From Latrodectus hesperus (taxonomy: Eukaryota > Arthropoda > Arachnida > Araneae > Theridiidae): DNA of 64,000 nt. Shown here in pieces: positions 12,001 through 23,800 of the stretch (the stretch's first letter is position 1; the number at the start of each line of letters is the position of its first letter). The stretch lies in the NCBI GenBank assembly GCA_037975125.1, contig CM075852.1, positions 16,126,319-16,190,318 on the forward strand. Direction: 5' to 3'. Made by a program: the position numbers and the translations under genes. The notes under the pieces are model-generated. The model searched no databases and was not told the DNA's origin. It was given only the letters and a program-made list of their open reading frames with translations.

Positions 12001-15000
12001 AACATAAATTATCTCAATATGTGCAATATCTGATAACCAAATACCAATCATGCTTGAACTTCAACTTTGCAAATGTGCTCAATTTTAAATTTCAAATATT
12101 TCCTTATAATTACTTACTACAGAAGTATTAAAATGCTAATAACAAGAAACTAATTTTGCAAAGATTGCATAGTGAAAAAAGAACAAATATAAACTAAGTA
12201 TCATACAGTCTATAACGGATGATCATAGGGTAAAAATGTTAGCTTTATAACATAAATAAACTGCATTTTTATTAAAACTAAAATTTTAACTAACTGGTAA
12301 ATAGTTCCCACCTATACAATTTTTTTTTAGTGTAGTGGATAGAAAGGCTGCATTAAACCGGGCAACAAAGCCAAATCAATAACATAAATAATATGCATTG
12401 TCATGAAAACTTAAATTTTAATTAACCGGGCCATGGTGCCTATCTTAAAAGAAACTTCAGCTCATCACAATTTAGAACTGCATTAAACTGGGCAATAAAG
12501 TTAAATCTATAACATAAATAAAATGTATTTTTATGAAAACATAAAATTTAATTAACAGAGAAGTGGGACCGATATAAAAAAATTCATTTTAGTGAAATTT
12601 AGCCTAGATTCAAACTGGGAAATAACAATTTATCTATGACATAAACAAACATTCTTACAAAAATCAGACTTTTAAATTAATCAGCATTACCAGATTGAAT
12701 AAATCTAAATACAAATATATAAAATATTTATAAGCAATACTAATTTATAACATAAAATATTACATACAATAGTAATATTAATTAAATATATAGAATAAAA
12801 TAACTCATATAATCAATGCCTATAGAATCATCAGCACTGGTCAGACAATAAACAAATTTTATGGCTCTTTAAAAATTCTATCACCATGTTTTTGGAATGA
12901 ATATGTGGCCATACATATACTCAGTGGGGAAAATAATAATTCAAAATAATGAAAAATGCAAACTAATGTTTAAAAACTAAACTTTCAAAAAAAAAATCCA
13001 AAATATAAATATTAAACCATTTACTTCAAAAGCTTAAACTGTAATCAAATAAAATAAATAACTATCACATGCTTCAAAGGTTACTAATATATAAAACAAA
13101 TTTTGCGCATGTACACAATCACATTATGTCATAAAAATTCTGATAGGGTAAGACAGTTTGACATATTTTATCACCCATACTGGTACCAAGTCTTTAGCCA
13201 GTATTTTGCTTTTGCACCTGTTCTGTAAATTTTTAGGGTACTTTAGGATACTAAAAAAGTAGGGTGCTTTAGAGAAAAATAATGGTTTTATAGGGATATT
13301 ACTCTAACAAATGTGAATTCAAAGAAAGAATTAAAAAATTGAAAGGACAAATGCCATTGATTAATAATTATTCAGCTTTAATGCAAGTAAAAGCTCTAAT
13401 GACACTTATCCCATTGAACAAAAGATTTAAATCAGTTATAATAACCAATTATAACTGATTTAAATCTTTAAAATTAGCAACTTGTTATTAACAAGAGAAT
13501 CAATGTGTTGTCGTGATATTACAAACAGAATTAAATCATACATATCATATAAAAAATGCTTATCAATGCAGATACAGTGTACATATTTTTACAGAAAATA
13601 ATACAATTATCTGTGTGGATGGAGTAGAGGAAATGAAATCATTGAATAGAAATAATACTGAATTATAATAATGCTAAACTTAATTTAAAGTTAAACTTTA
13701 GATTTCAGTATTAAACCTTTGTCTATGTACAATATTATCCTTAACAGGACTAAAAATGTTTTTAGTATTTTGCACTAGAAAATCATTAATTCATTTTTAA
13801 CTATTTTGATGATAGATTGGCTTTTACAACCATATACTAATATAGAACATAGAGCAGTTTTATTAATAATAATATTGATGCTTAGTTGAGATTCAAAATT
13901 AGTTCTAAGGTCAGATAAGATCTATTTGAAATATTGTGTGCTTTTAATTTTTAACATTTAGTTCCTTTTAACAGAACTTTCAACTTAAAGTGTAATATCA
14001 AATACATCAAAAATACAATAATCGTGCTTTAACAGGAAAACTTTTTATAAACCAATAAAATTTTAAAAATAGCTTTGACTAGCCTTTTATTAAAAAGTAA
14101 ACAATTATTTGAAAGTAGTCATTCAAAGCATTTACATCAGTGCATGCATTATATTTTATTAGAATATAAACTAGATAAAATCTCATTTAGATACCAACCA
14201 TCAGCATTTAATACTATGATTCCAACAACGCCTTTATGTGATTGTATTCTTTTAAAAGTTTCATCAATTTCAGACTAAAAGAAAAATTAAATTAGTTAAA
14301 AGTATTTATTTCAGAGAAAAAACTCTAATAAAATTTAGCAACTAGTAAAGTATATTAAAAATAACACAATTTATAAACTATATTAAAATATTCCTGATAT
14401 TCACACATTTTCAAAAATAAGCTATTTATTTTAATCTATACATGGTCTGTAAAATTTATAAATACATATTATAGAATAAAAGATAAATATTATGGAAATA
14501 CAAATATGTATGCATAAAATTTTTAAAAAAAATAAGAAATATATAGCTGACTAAATTGTTGAATATTTCTATAAAATTAATGGGCAAAAAGAAACTTGTT
14601 TGTGAAATGAACTAGAAAACAGAAGACTCCACATAAATATATGTTTTATAACAAATCATAGATAAAATAGGTTATGAATAAACTTTAGTAAGATGTATAA
14701 CTATACAGAAAATACACATTTTAGATACCTATTACTTGAATAATTATGCAGTTTATTAGTGTGTGAACTATCACAATAGTTTAATTTTTCTATAAAAATA
14801 ATTTCAAAATGCAACACAACTGCATCTATCTAAAGTCTGAATCCAATTTAGCCAAATATTGAGAAATTTAAATCAATATAAATGCATCAAAATATAGAGT
14901 CCATTTAATAATGATGATACTTTACCGCAAGACACTACGTCACCAGAACATACTATGCAGAAAATATTTACATATAATTAAATCATATCAAATAATAGAG

Positions 15001-17260
15001 TAAAAAATAATACTGGGAGTAGCCTTAAATGCAGAGAAAGTGAATAAAAGTTTTAAAAATGCCAAATACTTTGGGAAATTAATACTAACATTTTAGCATA
15101 TTAATCTTTTCCGCAAAATAAAAAATCATTGTCAAGTGCCTGATAAACAGCTAATGATAATAATGCAAAACACAAATAAAGTAAAAAGCAAAATATTTGA
15201 GAACTATGATTAAAAATAGCAATATCATTATTATCAGCATAGGCTTGATCACCCTTTTTTGTTTGGCCTGGGATTTCCTCAAAAGATTTTTCCATTCTGC
15301 CCTTCTCTAAGCAATTGATTTCCAATTTTTTACTTTTAGGTAAGGAAAATTCCTTGTTTTCCATTTTTCCATCTACTTTCGGGCCTTCGCCTTGCTTTTT
15401 TATTGAAGGGAGTTGCATTAAAAACTTTTATTGCTACTTGCTCTAAAGGCTGATTCTTACTGAATACCCTATCTGTCTCATTCCACTTAATTTTCATCAC
15501 TAATTAAAACTTTTATGTTTCAAAATTTTCTATATCTTATTATTATTAAAGAAAACATAGGTGGTTTACATAACCATGTATCATCAAGGTCACTAAGATC
15601 TTCTTTTGTTAAGGTCATGTCTTGGAGTCATATGTCAAATTTTGATCAATACTTAATACAGCAAGATCTTTATATGGTACACTTTGATTTTGATGGTGAC
15701 CAGGATGTTTATTAAGAGAGATTTCAGTAGTAATCTTAAATTAAAGTAGCAATGATTCATTGCAATAATTCTAACATAATAATCAAGGGAAATATAAATT
15801 TTTTCTTCCAAAACTATCTAACATAATTTAAAATTGTGATAATTAAGTCATGTTTATTTTAATTAATTAATTGCACAAGCATAACATCACATAAATACAA
15901 ATCCAGATATTTTGGTAACATTCATGATGACTTTAATTTTCCTATTTCTCTTACTTCTACATAGTTTTAACATATTGAGTATTTGAATGTGGATAAAGTT
16001 CCATAAAATTATAGCTTAATTGACTTCAAATTAATCAAAGTTAATAAAGAGAATGGAAAACATAACTTATAATCAATGTATCTTGTATATATCATTTTCT
16101 AAAATATTGAGGAAGATATCCTTAGTGAATTTGGGCATTTGTGACAGTATTTCTAAGAAATTGGTTATTTATTAAGATCTTTTAGACAATTTTTTGCATT
16201 TCTAAAAAAATTCACAGTTTGATATATAAGTACCCAAAAATTAATGACATATTATAATATTAAAACAAAAGTTAAAAATATCTTATAAATCAGAGATTTT
16301 TTCTTGACTTTTTATTGATACTGTAAAATAAAATTACTTTTTAAGTTTAATAGTATCCCAATTCTTTGCAAATCAATTTTTTATATGGAAATAATTTTGT
16401 TGTACTTCTGTTATTGCCATCTGCATGCCCAACCATTGTGGTGGATCCTAGGGAATTTACCAGGTTTCTTCCCTAGCAACATGAGAATATCTCATTATTA
16501 ATGAAGTCCTCCCAGAAGTCTTTTTACACAGTGCATATCAAAATCGCTAACAACAGTCTTAGACTATTAGGCTATTCATTATGTGGTATTAAGACTAAAT
16601 TAATGGGGTGACCTATACTTTAGGGTGTCCATTCGTTTCTTTCCATTTGGAATTAATTGAATGATGTTGAATATGGGGATAAAAACCTTTTAGTTATGTT
16701 TGCATCATTACCTAGTGTTTTTGGTACCATTTTTTCCCAAAGATTTTTTGTGTCAAAAAAATCGCCAGTTTTTGACAAGTGTTACCATAAAATATATTCT
16801 TCCTAATTAATGAACTTGACATACACATTATAATTTTAAGAATATTTTGAAATGAAATGTTACTGAGAGTACTTCCATTTTTCTAATTTTTGTAGTTTGC
16901 TCAAATTTTCATTTGCTCACATAACTTTAAATATTATTAAAATACAGTAAGTCAACATTTAGAAAAGGGAACGTTTTCATTTATCATGATAATAACATTC
17001 AGTTGTGTAAATACTTTTGGAAATGTGAACAAGAAAAATACATTGAATAAAAATCTTAGAAATTAATCAAATATATCATCGAATAAATAAGAAAAGAATG
17101 GACACAAAAAGAATAATATTGCAGATTAGATTAAAAAAAGTATGATGTGTAAATGAATCATGATTACAATGTGAAACTTTTATTTAGATATATTAATACT
17201 TTACACTTTTAGATTGATTAAAAAAAGGAAACTATTAAATATATAATTTCTTACTGCCAT
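9043..17260 (-). CDS. DYNLRB1: dynein light chain roadblock-type (DYNLRB), 4 coding exons, 97 aa
   Basis: Roadblock/LC7 light chain of cytoplasmic dynein. The protein forms dimers that bind the dynein intermediate chain and help in cargo attachment. Coding exons (minus strand) are 17260-17255, 14274-14199, 11215-11048 and 9086-9043; they total 294 nt, 97 aa plus stop, against 96 aa in human DYNLRB1. Recognised blocks are [22 protein letters not shown], split over exons 2 and 3; then [12 protein letters not shown]; then [19 protein letters not shown]; and the tail [10 protein letters not shown]. All introns have GT-AG ends and every join keeps frame. The start is the tiny exon ATG GCA followed by GTAAGA, with an AAAA Kozak context, giving Met-Ala as in the human protein. 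The gene is head to head with ATP6V0D. Paralogue choice (1 or 2) is nominal. A candidate poly(A) signal on the minus strand is at 8716-8721. Confidence 0.95.
9087..11047 (-). other. DYNLRB intron 3
   Basis: Holds the second copy of the local duplication (9380-9603) and an 11-bp-arm hairpin at 10704-10731 (GAGAGGG ... CCCTCTC, loop CATTAA). The rest is AT-rich with no gene seen. Confidence 0.7.
9380..9603 (+). repeat. copy 2 of the local direct duplication
   Basis: Same orientation as 8000-8222, about 1.38 kb away, with a small (CA)n expansion near 9534-9541 absent from copy 1. The pair brackets the last DYNLRB exon. Confidence 0.8.
11048..11215 (-). CDS. DYNLRB1: DYNLRB exon 3
   Basis: Encodes IPIKSSMDN through KKNEILIAP, most of the roadblock fold (168 nt). 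Acceptor TTTAG ends at 11216; the donor GTATAA starts at 11047. The ATG at 11195 is the internal Met of SSMDN, not a start codon. Confidence 0.95.
12235..12690. repeat. tandem repeat, period ~129 bp, about 3.5 diverged copies
   Basis: A unit with CATTAAACCGGGCAA, AACATAAATAA and TTTTAATTAACCGGG-like blocks recurs at about 12350, 12480 and 12608, with a partial copy before 12350. It lies in DYNLRB intron 2 (11216-14198). The copies differ by many substitutions, so the array is old. Confidence 0.8.
13421..13469. repeat. perfect 22-bp-arm hairpin, 5-nt loop
   Basis: Arms 13421-13442 and 13448-13469 are exact reverse complements around AACCA. It lies in DYNLRB intron 2. It could be a template-switch inversion or a transcribed stem-loop. 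Confidence 0.85.
14199..14274 (-). CDS. DYNLRB1: DYNLRB exon 2
   Basis: Encodes [15 protein letters not shown] then [10 protein letters not shown] (76 nt, starting in phase 0). Acceptor TTTTAG ends at 14275. The donor is the weak GTTGGT at 14198. Homology to the human exon fixes both ends. Confidence 0.93.
14275..17254 (-). other. DYNLRB intron 1
   Basis: Nearly 3 kb. It holds LINE-like debris at 15030-15500 and a less AT-rich island at 16430-16790 that I could not assign. No other gene is seen. Confidence 0.6.
15030..15500 (-). pseudogene. possible non-LTR retrotransposon 3'-end fragment
   Basis: A 105-codon minus-strand frame (15418-15101) is lysine-rich with a C-terminal hydrophobic stretch ([17 protein letters not shown]). 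Read with the upstream bases in another frame, [19 protein letters not shown] precedes it. This resembles the common LINE ORF2 tail (VFN-x-x-P-x-G-x-R-x-R-G-R-P-x-x-R-W). I therefore read it as frameshifted LINE debris and not as a membrane protein gene. Confidence is low. Confidence 0.35.
17255..17260 (-). CDS. DYNLRB1: DYNLRB exon 1, coding part (Met-Ala)
   Basis: ATG GCA followed directly by the donor GTAAGA (17254 downward), preceded by GTTAAAA. It is the only nearby ATG that gives an in-frame join to exon 2 with a strong donor. The 5' UTR extends to higher coordinates. Confidence 0.8.
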
Positions 17261-17729
17261 TTTTAACGATATTTATCCCACACAGATAAAAGTTTCAATT
17301 TTATTACAACAGTGTGTTAGAAGAAAGTAAGTGATACCATGGAAACTAAAGTTTTTTAGAAAAACCAAAACCACAACAGAAAATTATTAGCACGGTTACA
17401 GTGACTGATATATAATTCTCATTAACTAATATCAAAAGATAAAATAGGCTATTAAATATTTGTAAAAGAACTATAAATTTAAACTTTCATATCCTGTGCT
17501 GATATTTATAATAGAAAAATGCATTTAGATTTTAGTTTATTCCAAGACACGAGAAATATTTGACCGGAAGTGTGTCTGATCGAATAGCAGGCCTTTCTGA
17601 TCAATCACATGATTCGTAATGTTGCGGTGCATTTGAGCATGCGCATTTTATCAAATCGCTGGGCGAGTTTTGTTTTGCTAATACTGGTGTATTTACATTA
17701 GAAAATTTGCTTCAATTGAATTTATAATT
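17261..17729. promoter_or_regulatory. shared head-to-head (bidirectional) promoter region, DYNLRB / ATP6V0D
   Basis: Only 469 bases separate the two divergent start codons. The stretch 17545-17690 is visibly richer in G/C and CpG than its surroundings. It holds CCGGAAGTG (17564-17572, an ETS/GABP-type site) and TGAGCATGCGCA (17634-17645, close to the NRF1 palindrome). Both motifs are typical of bidirectional housekeeping promoters. Start sites for either gene cannot be read from sequence alone. Confidence 0.65.
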
Positions 17730-17850
17730 ATGTTGGAAATACTGTTCAATATCGATAATGGTTATTTGGAAGGTTTAATTCGAGGATTTAAATGTGGTAT
17801 TCTTAAAGTTGCTGATTATCATAATCTTGTACAATGTGAAACCTTGGAAG
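17730..17850 (+). CDS. ATP6V0D1: ATP6V0D exon 1
   Basis: Residues 1-40, [16 protein letters not shown] to CETLE. The donor is GTAAGC. The last base (G) forms Asp with exon 2. Confidence 0.95.
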
Positions 17851-20800
17851 GTAAGCTTTCTTACTAGTATTGCTTTAATTTCACGTGATATATGTAATTT
17901 TCACTTTTAGATTCATTCATATAGAAATGCTTTCATTTAGTACAACCCTTATTTTCTAGATTACTTATTTTTTTTTAAATAAACATTAGTTTTTATCAAA
18001 TATGAGAACCATTTCATAAATGGATTTTCATCAACTTAAGTTGTTAAACTGTTTATTATAATATATGATTTTTTTTAAGATTATTAACTTAAAGTCAATA
18101 TATTGTATTCTAAGATTTATTGAAGTTATTATTCCTATCTATATTTCCCCTAAGTATTGAAATTAAATATGTTAAATTTAAAAATATTTTTCACTCTCAT
18201 TTAGTTCAATATTTAATTCAACTATATTTAACTCTCATTTAGTTCAATATTAATAAAAATATTTTATCTAATTATTAATTTGAATTGTTGATGTTAATTG
18301 GTTATTAAAGGTGACATTCTTAAAGAGGAAGGAATGTTCAACTAGTGTAAAAATCATTTTACTCAAAATATATCAATAATAGATTTAACAAATTTCTCTA
18401 TTACTCAGATATGAATACTAATTCATCAAGTATACAAGTTTTTTTTGGCCCTGTATTTGGTCTGATGTTTGGTTTCAGTTCTTGTTAAACAAAAGATGTT
18501 GGTTCTACCTATGGGTGCATGAAAATTTTTTATATTTTTCTTATTGAAAATATAAATATAACTATGAAAATTTTTCCTGCAAAGTATTAATATGTCATTT
18601 ATGTTTAAAAACCTTATGGTAGTCTCTGTAAGTAGTAGATTGCATGCAATAACAAATACTGACATATTGTAATCATGTTTAGAAATGTTTTAGTTTTCAA
18701 ATGTTTAATGTATTCCTTTTGAGAGAGTGTGTGACTGTGAGACTCCTTTTGTCTAAATGTAAATATATTTGGCACAGTTGTCATATAATCCAGGATGCCA
18801 AATTCTGAGTTTGGTGATATTTTGGTGGATTTTTTTGTGTATCTGGCAACCTGTCTTTTCTTACATCATAGATCTGGAGACCTATAAAGATTATGAAAAC
18901 TCTATTTTGGCAAATCTAGTATTTATGTCATTGTGCAAGTCATAATACGTCATCTTGGCAACATTTCTTCATCGCCAAAAAAATTTAGAGTTTGTCATCC
19001 TGGATTTTACAGCATCTGTGCCATGTGTTTTTTTTTTTTCCTACTAATACAGAATATGCATCATTTATAAAATTTTAAACAATTTGATTGCTTAGAATTG
19101 ATATTTAGCAGTTTCATGAAGTTGATATGTATGTATTTGTATGTTAATATATATTAATTTTTTCATGAAACTGACTGATAATTTTAATTTATTATAAGTT
19201 ATCATAAAAATATTTAATTTGAATTGAAGCTTTGTTGATTTTGTTATACAACATATTGAATTATTGATTACTAAAATTTATAAAAGTGTAGATATTGGTG
19301 TTTTTCTAAATTTTCTTATGAACCAAAATTATTCAATTTCAATGTAGCTTTTATTTATTATAAATCTGGATTTTTTTTCTCTTTTATAACTGAGATAAAG
19401 GCAAAAAAATAATTTTGCACAAAATATGCATTAGAAAATAAAATGAAATCTAAGTTGTATTAATATAGAGTGACACTTACATGTACTTGAAATGAGGAAT
19501 AGGAATAGTATTGCTGTTTGTTTTATACCATTGGCTTTTAAAAAAAATAATTCTGTTTAGTGCTAGTTAACAGAATCAACTAAATAATAATAATAATAAG
19601 TCAGGAATATAGAAGTAGCATCAGTTTTTATTTTAATTTATTTTGCAATGAATAATTTTCTACTACCTATAATAATTTATCTACTTGAGAAAAATCCTTT
19701 ATAATACTTTTTTTCCTACGTCAGGAATTGGTCGCATCAGCTATTTTCCTTCTAGCAACCCAATACAAAGTAGCCATCATATGATAGTTGTCAAGCATGA
19801 GGAAATTAACATTGTCCAGAGATGGGCAACATTAATTCCCTTATGGTTGACAACTACCTTTGAGATCATCTTTGTCGCATTGGCATTTTTAACTCCCCTA
19901 ATTGCCTCTCCTGTGAAACATAGGGGGCAGTCAGGAGAGTTAAAAATGCCAATATGACAAAGATGATCTCAAAGATAGTCATGTCCACTCTGAATTCTAA
20001 AATTTGCACTAAATATTTGTCGTGGGAGGTCCATAGGAATAGGAATGTGTATCAGTTTAGACCTCACTTTTTCTGTAGCCTTTGCTTTCTGGCATTTTTT
20101 TACAAAGGCATTTGTTGTTTTGGTAATTTCGGATGAAATTCGGTTGTATGAGAGAGACAAAGATGGTTGTGGGAGCAAGCATCCCTGTTTTGCCAGTCGA
20201 TAAACTCTCTCATTGCCAGGTATATTGCAATGGCTGGGAATCCACTGAAAGAAAAGAATCCAACCATCATTAATAAGTTTGTCTATTTGTATTTTTGTTT
20301 GTTCTTCACGTTTTGATTGACAACCCTGAAAGGAGCAGAGTGAGAGGATGGCTGCCTGCGAATCGACAAGGAAGACTGCATGATTGATAGAAGTATTACA
20401 GGTCAAAAGTTGAAAAGTAGCCTGTTTAATAATTACCTCATGATCCCAAACTTGAAATTTATGGTATTCATACCAACAGGGCATGAGCCCTCAAATAAAT
20501 TTTCACAGTACCAGCCTGCACCAGAGGTACAGTCCTCCTGGGAGGAGTCATCAGTATATATATGGAGTCATTTATTTTTTGGGAATCTCTGTTCGCAATA
20601 GTTTCAAGAGCATAGGCTCAAAGAGATTCAGTGATAGTGTCATTTTTTCTTTGTAGGGTGCCAAAGAGAGACTTATAATTGGGATTCTAAAATTTGGTGG
20701 GAATCTCTCACCAAATTGAAAACAAATTTCAAAACAAAAGGTTGGCAAGGAAGATGACTTAGGCCATATTTAGTCATAAGGTCTGCTCTCTTGAAGAAAG

Positions 20801-23800
20801 ATTGATGATTTTTAAGCCTATTTTCTGCTGGAGTAAGGTTTTGCCAGTGCTGGACAGGAAGTTTTCTACACTTTTCAAACTGTTTTAGTAGCTGCCTTTC
20901 TCTATGAACCCCCAGAGGTTCAAGACCAGTTTGAATTTCTAATGCAGTGATGGGTGGAAAGCAAGCAGCAGAAGTAATAAGTCTCAGGGCTTTATTTTGG
21001 AATTTGTCAACTCTGTCACAACTGGCAGAGGCAGTGGCCAGTAGTTCACTGTCATAATCTAAGATTGGTCTAACATAGGTTTTATAGACAGTGGTCAGGA
21101 CATCTGGTGATGAACCCCAAGTAACACTCGATAATCGTTTAAGGAGACCAAGTCTAGCCTCACCTTTCCTTGCAGTCTCCGATTTTATGTGTTGAGAATA
21201 TAACAACATCATCTGCAAAGGCAAGACAACGAATTCCAGGCAAAATCTGGAGCTTTTCAATGAGGTCATTAATCATGATGTTGAAGAGGGAGCAGCTTGA
21301 GCTAGCACCCTGTGGTAAACCATTTCTCATTTAGACAAACCTAGAAAAAGTGGATTTATATTTGATCTATGCTTGTCTTTGGCATAGAAAGGATTTGAAC
21401 CAATTTAGCATACATTTCTGGATACCAATATTTTGTATCTTATTGATTAGTTTTCTTAACCAGACAAAGTCATAAGCAGATTTAAAATCAATGAATACAG
21501 CAAGGGTGGATACCTTACAATGGAAACCATCCTGTACACTGGGAAAGAAAAACTGCTTGATCTATAGTTCCACGTTTTTTAGCTTGATCTTAGGTATTTG
21601 TTGTGGCTCAAAATCCACTTAAAACCATAGGTGTCAGTTTAATTATCCTTTGTGTACAGAAACTGATTATTGAGCCAATCTGTCATTGAGCAATCAAATC
21701 AAACTAGTCTGTTATAGATCAGAAGTATTTGTATAAAAATTTTATTGCAAATTTTTAAAAACATTTTCTAAAGTTAGAATGAACAAATATTTTTACTATT
21801 ATGTATGATGTATGAAAATAATCTTCAATATTGTTGTATTTTGAAGGAAAAAAAATTATCTACAAATGCATAAAAATTAAATGAATCATCAAATTGATTA
21901 TTAATCTGAAAAAGGTCCTCTATCTTTTATTGTGAAGATTAAAAGTGTAGTGGTGTTTATTATTAAAAAGATAATTTTCATTATATTTTCAAAATTTTTT
22001 ATAGTAGTTTATATAAAATCATCCAATATTTTTTTTAGTTAAAACCTATCCATTAATACAAATTTAATGCTATTTTCATTTTTTCCTGAACAGTACATTC
22101 TAATTATCTTAATTTGGAATATTTTTATAATTTTTATACCTGAAGATTACATTGTAAGATGCTAAAATATGTATTACAATTTTTTTAAACTTATAACTAA
22201 ATTGTGACTGCTGGTGCAGATCCAAATCAGCAAATAGCTGCCCCAAAATGAATTCCTTAATGTTACAAATTTTGATCAAAATGTAACTCAATTGTGGGGT
22301 TCTCTGATAACTTCTGATGTCCATAGAAATTCATTTACATTTCTAACACCCTTGTGTTTGAAGGGGTATAGATCATTAATATATTTTGTACTTTGAACAT
22401 TAAAATTGTAATTTATTAGTTTAAAATCGTAAATTGACGTTTGAATTTTCAATTGATTTAATGTGAAGTCAAAATTATTCAGAGTCATTATTAATTTGGA
22501 TTTTCAGTTTATCAGTTTTTAAGTTCAAAATTAAATTGTATAAAAAGAAATTTCTGTATTTGTTTGTTACAAATGAGAGCTATGGAAAATAAAACAGCTG
22601 AATTTGTTTTTAATTTTTAGAATGAATGGAAATATCTTCTGATAATAGAGTGATGCTACAGATTAGGATAAAGCGTACACCCTTTATGTTTGACTTGGTT
22701 TAATTGTATTATAAGTAAGCTATGCACTAAGATATATTACTAATAAGAAATTTCGAAAGATATATTTCGTGATAATGAACAAATTATTATCAAAAGTGTT
22801 ATTCTTATTGATTTAGTACTATTACCTAGTTGTTTATCCCTGCCTAGTGGCACTTTATAAGGTATTTTTTAAAGTTGTGTAAAATATTTTTCAAATAAAA
22901 TTCCCAATCTGGCAGCCAAATGGTTATTACTTAGGCTTTAAGTTTGTGATTTGATTCTCATCTCAAGGTTGAATAATTTTAATGATTTGGAAGCTATTTC
23001 AAACTGTTGGTCTTTGTCTTAGTAGTCTTTGTGTGCTAAAAATTACTATTAAGTGATATACTAAACCAACTTATTAAAGAAAAATAATAAAGAAAGCCTT
23101 TAATATATTTATGAAATACTAATAAATGTAATTTTTTATTGTTATTTTATATTCATTTAATATTTTCTTATAAATTATGTAAAATTATTTTCAAACGTTT
23201 CATTCTGGAAGTTTTCTGTTAACCGCAGGAAGGCATCATGATAAACATTCAAAATTACAGATAAAATAAACTAGAGAAATAATTCAAAATCACAATTATA
23301 TATATTAAAAATTACTTATAACCACATAATTATGGTAGGCAGATAAGTTAAAAATTTGATTTAATTTGCATTAAATAACAAGAATTTGCTCTCTGTAATC
23401 TACTTCTTTGCCGATGGAAAATTATCACAGCGGTGAATCTTATGACATTGGCAATTTTTGTTTCACACCCAACAGATGAAGTTCATTCCTTTTTTGTTTG
23501 AACATCACCACAATTATACTTGGCTGCAGATACTATTATGCTCCATGTTTTTCGTAATGTTATGTTATGCTCTGCAATATTTATGTGAAATTCTCATTTA
23601 ATAACTCATAATTATAATTTTTAGATTTGAAAGTGCACTTGCAAAGTACTGATTATGGAAATTTTCTTGCAAATGAACCAAGTCCTTTGACTGTTAGCAT
23701 CATTGAAGATAAACTGAGAGAAAAATTGGTGATTGAATTTCTGCACATTAGAAATCAAGCTGTAGAACCTCTCTCAACATTTTTGGATTACATAACGTAA

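Larger units (their letters stand above)
17851..23624 (+). other. ATP6V0D intron 1
   Basis: Apart from the E-box, a MITE (18771-19022) and a LINE fragment (~19735-21620), this is AT-rich DNA. A 38-bp-period direct duplication of ACTCTCATTTAGTTCAATAT occurs at 18193 and 18231. Confidence 0.7.

Noticed and set aside
14075..14278. Plus-strand 67-codon frame
   Set aside because: It is antisense to DYNLRB exon 2, which explains its composition.
15101..15418. A single-pass membrane protein of 105 aa
   Set aside because: The hydrophobic tail alone is weak evidence; frameshifted upstream sequence resembles a LINE ORF2 tail and there is no splice or promoter support.
17336..17345. ATG at 17343 (minus strand) followed by GTATCA as the first DYNLRB exon
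   Set aside because: The donor is poor and it would give Met-Ser with no Ala; ATG GCA / GTAAGA at 17260-17255 is a better start and donor and matches the family.
18426..18665. Minus-strand 79-codon frame
   Set aside because: Low-complexity AT-rich translation with no domain, inside ATP6V0D intron 1.
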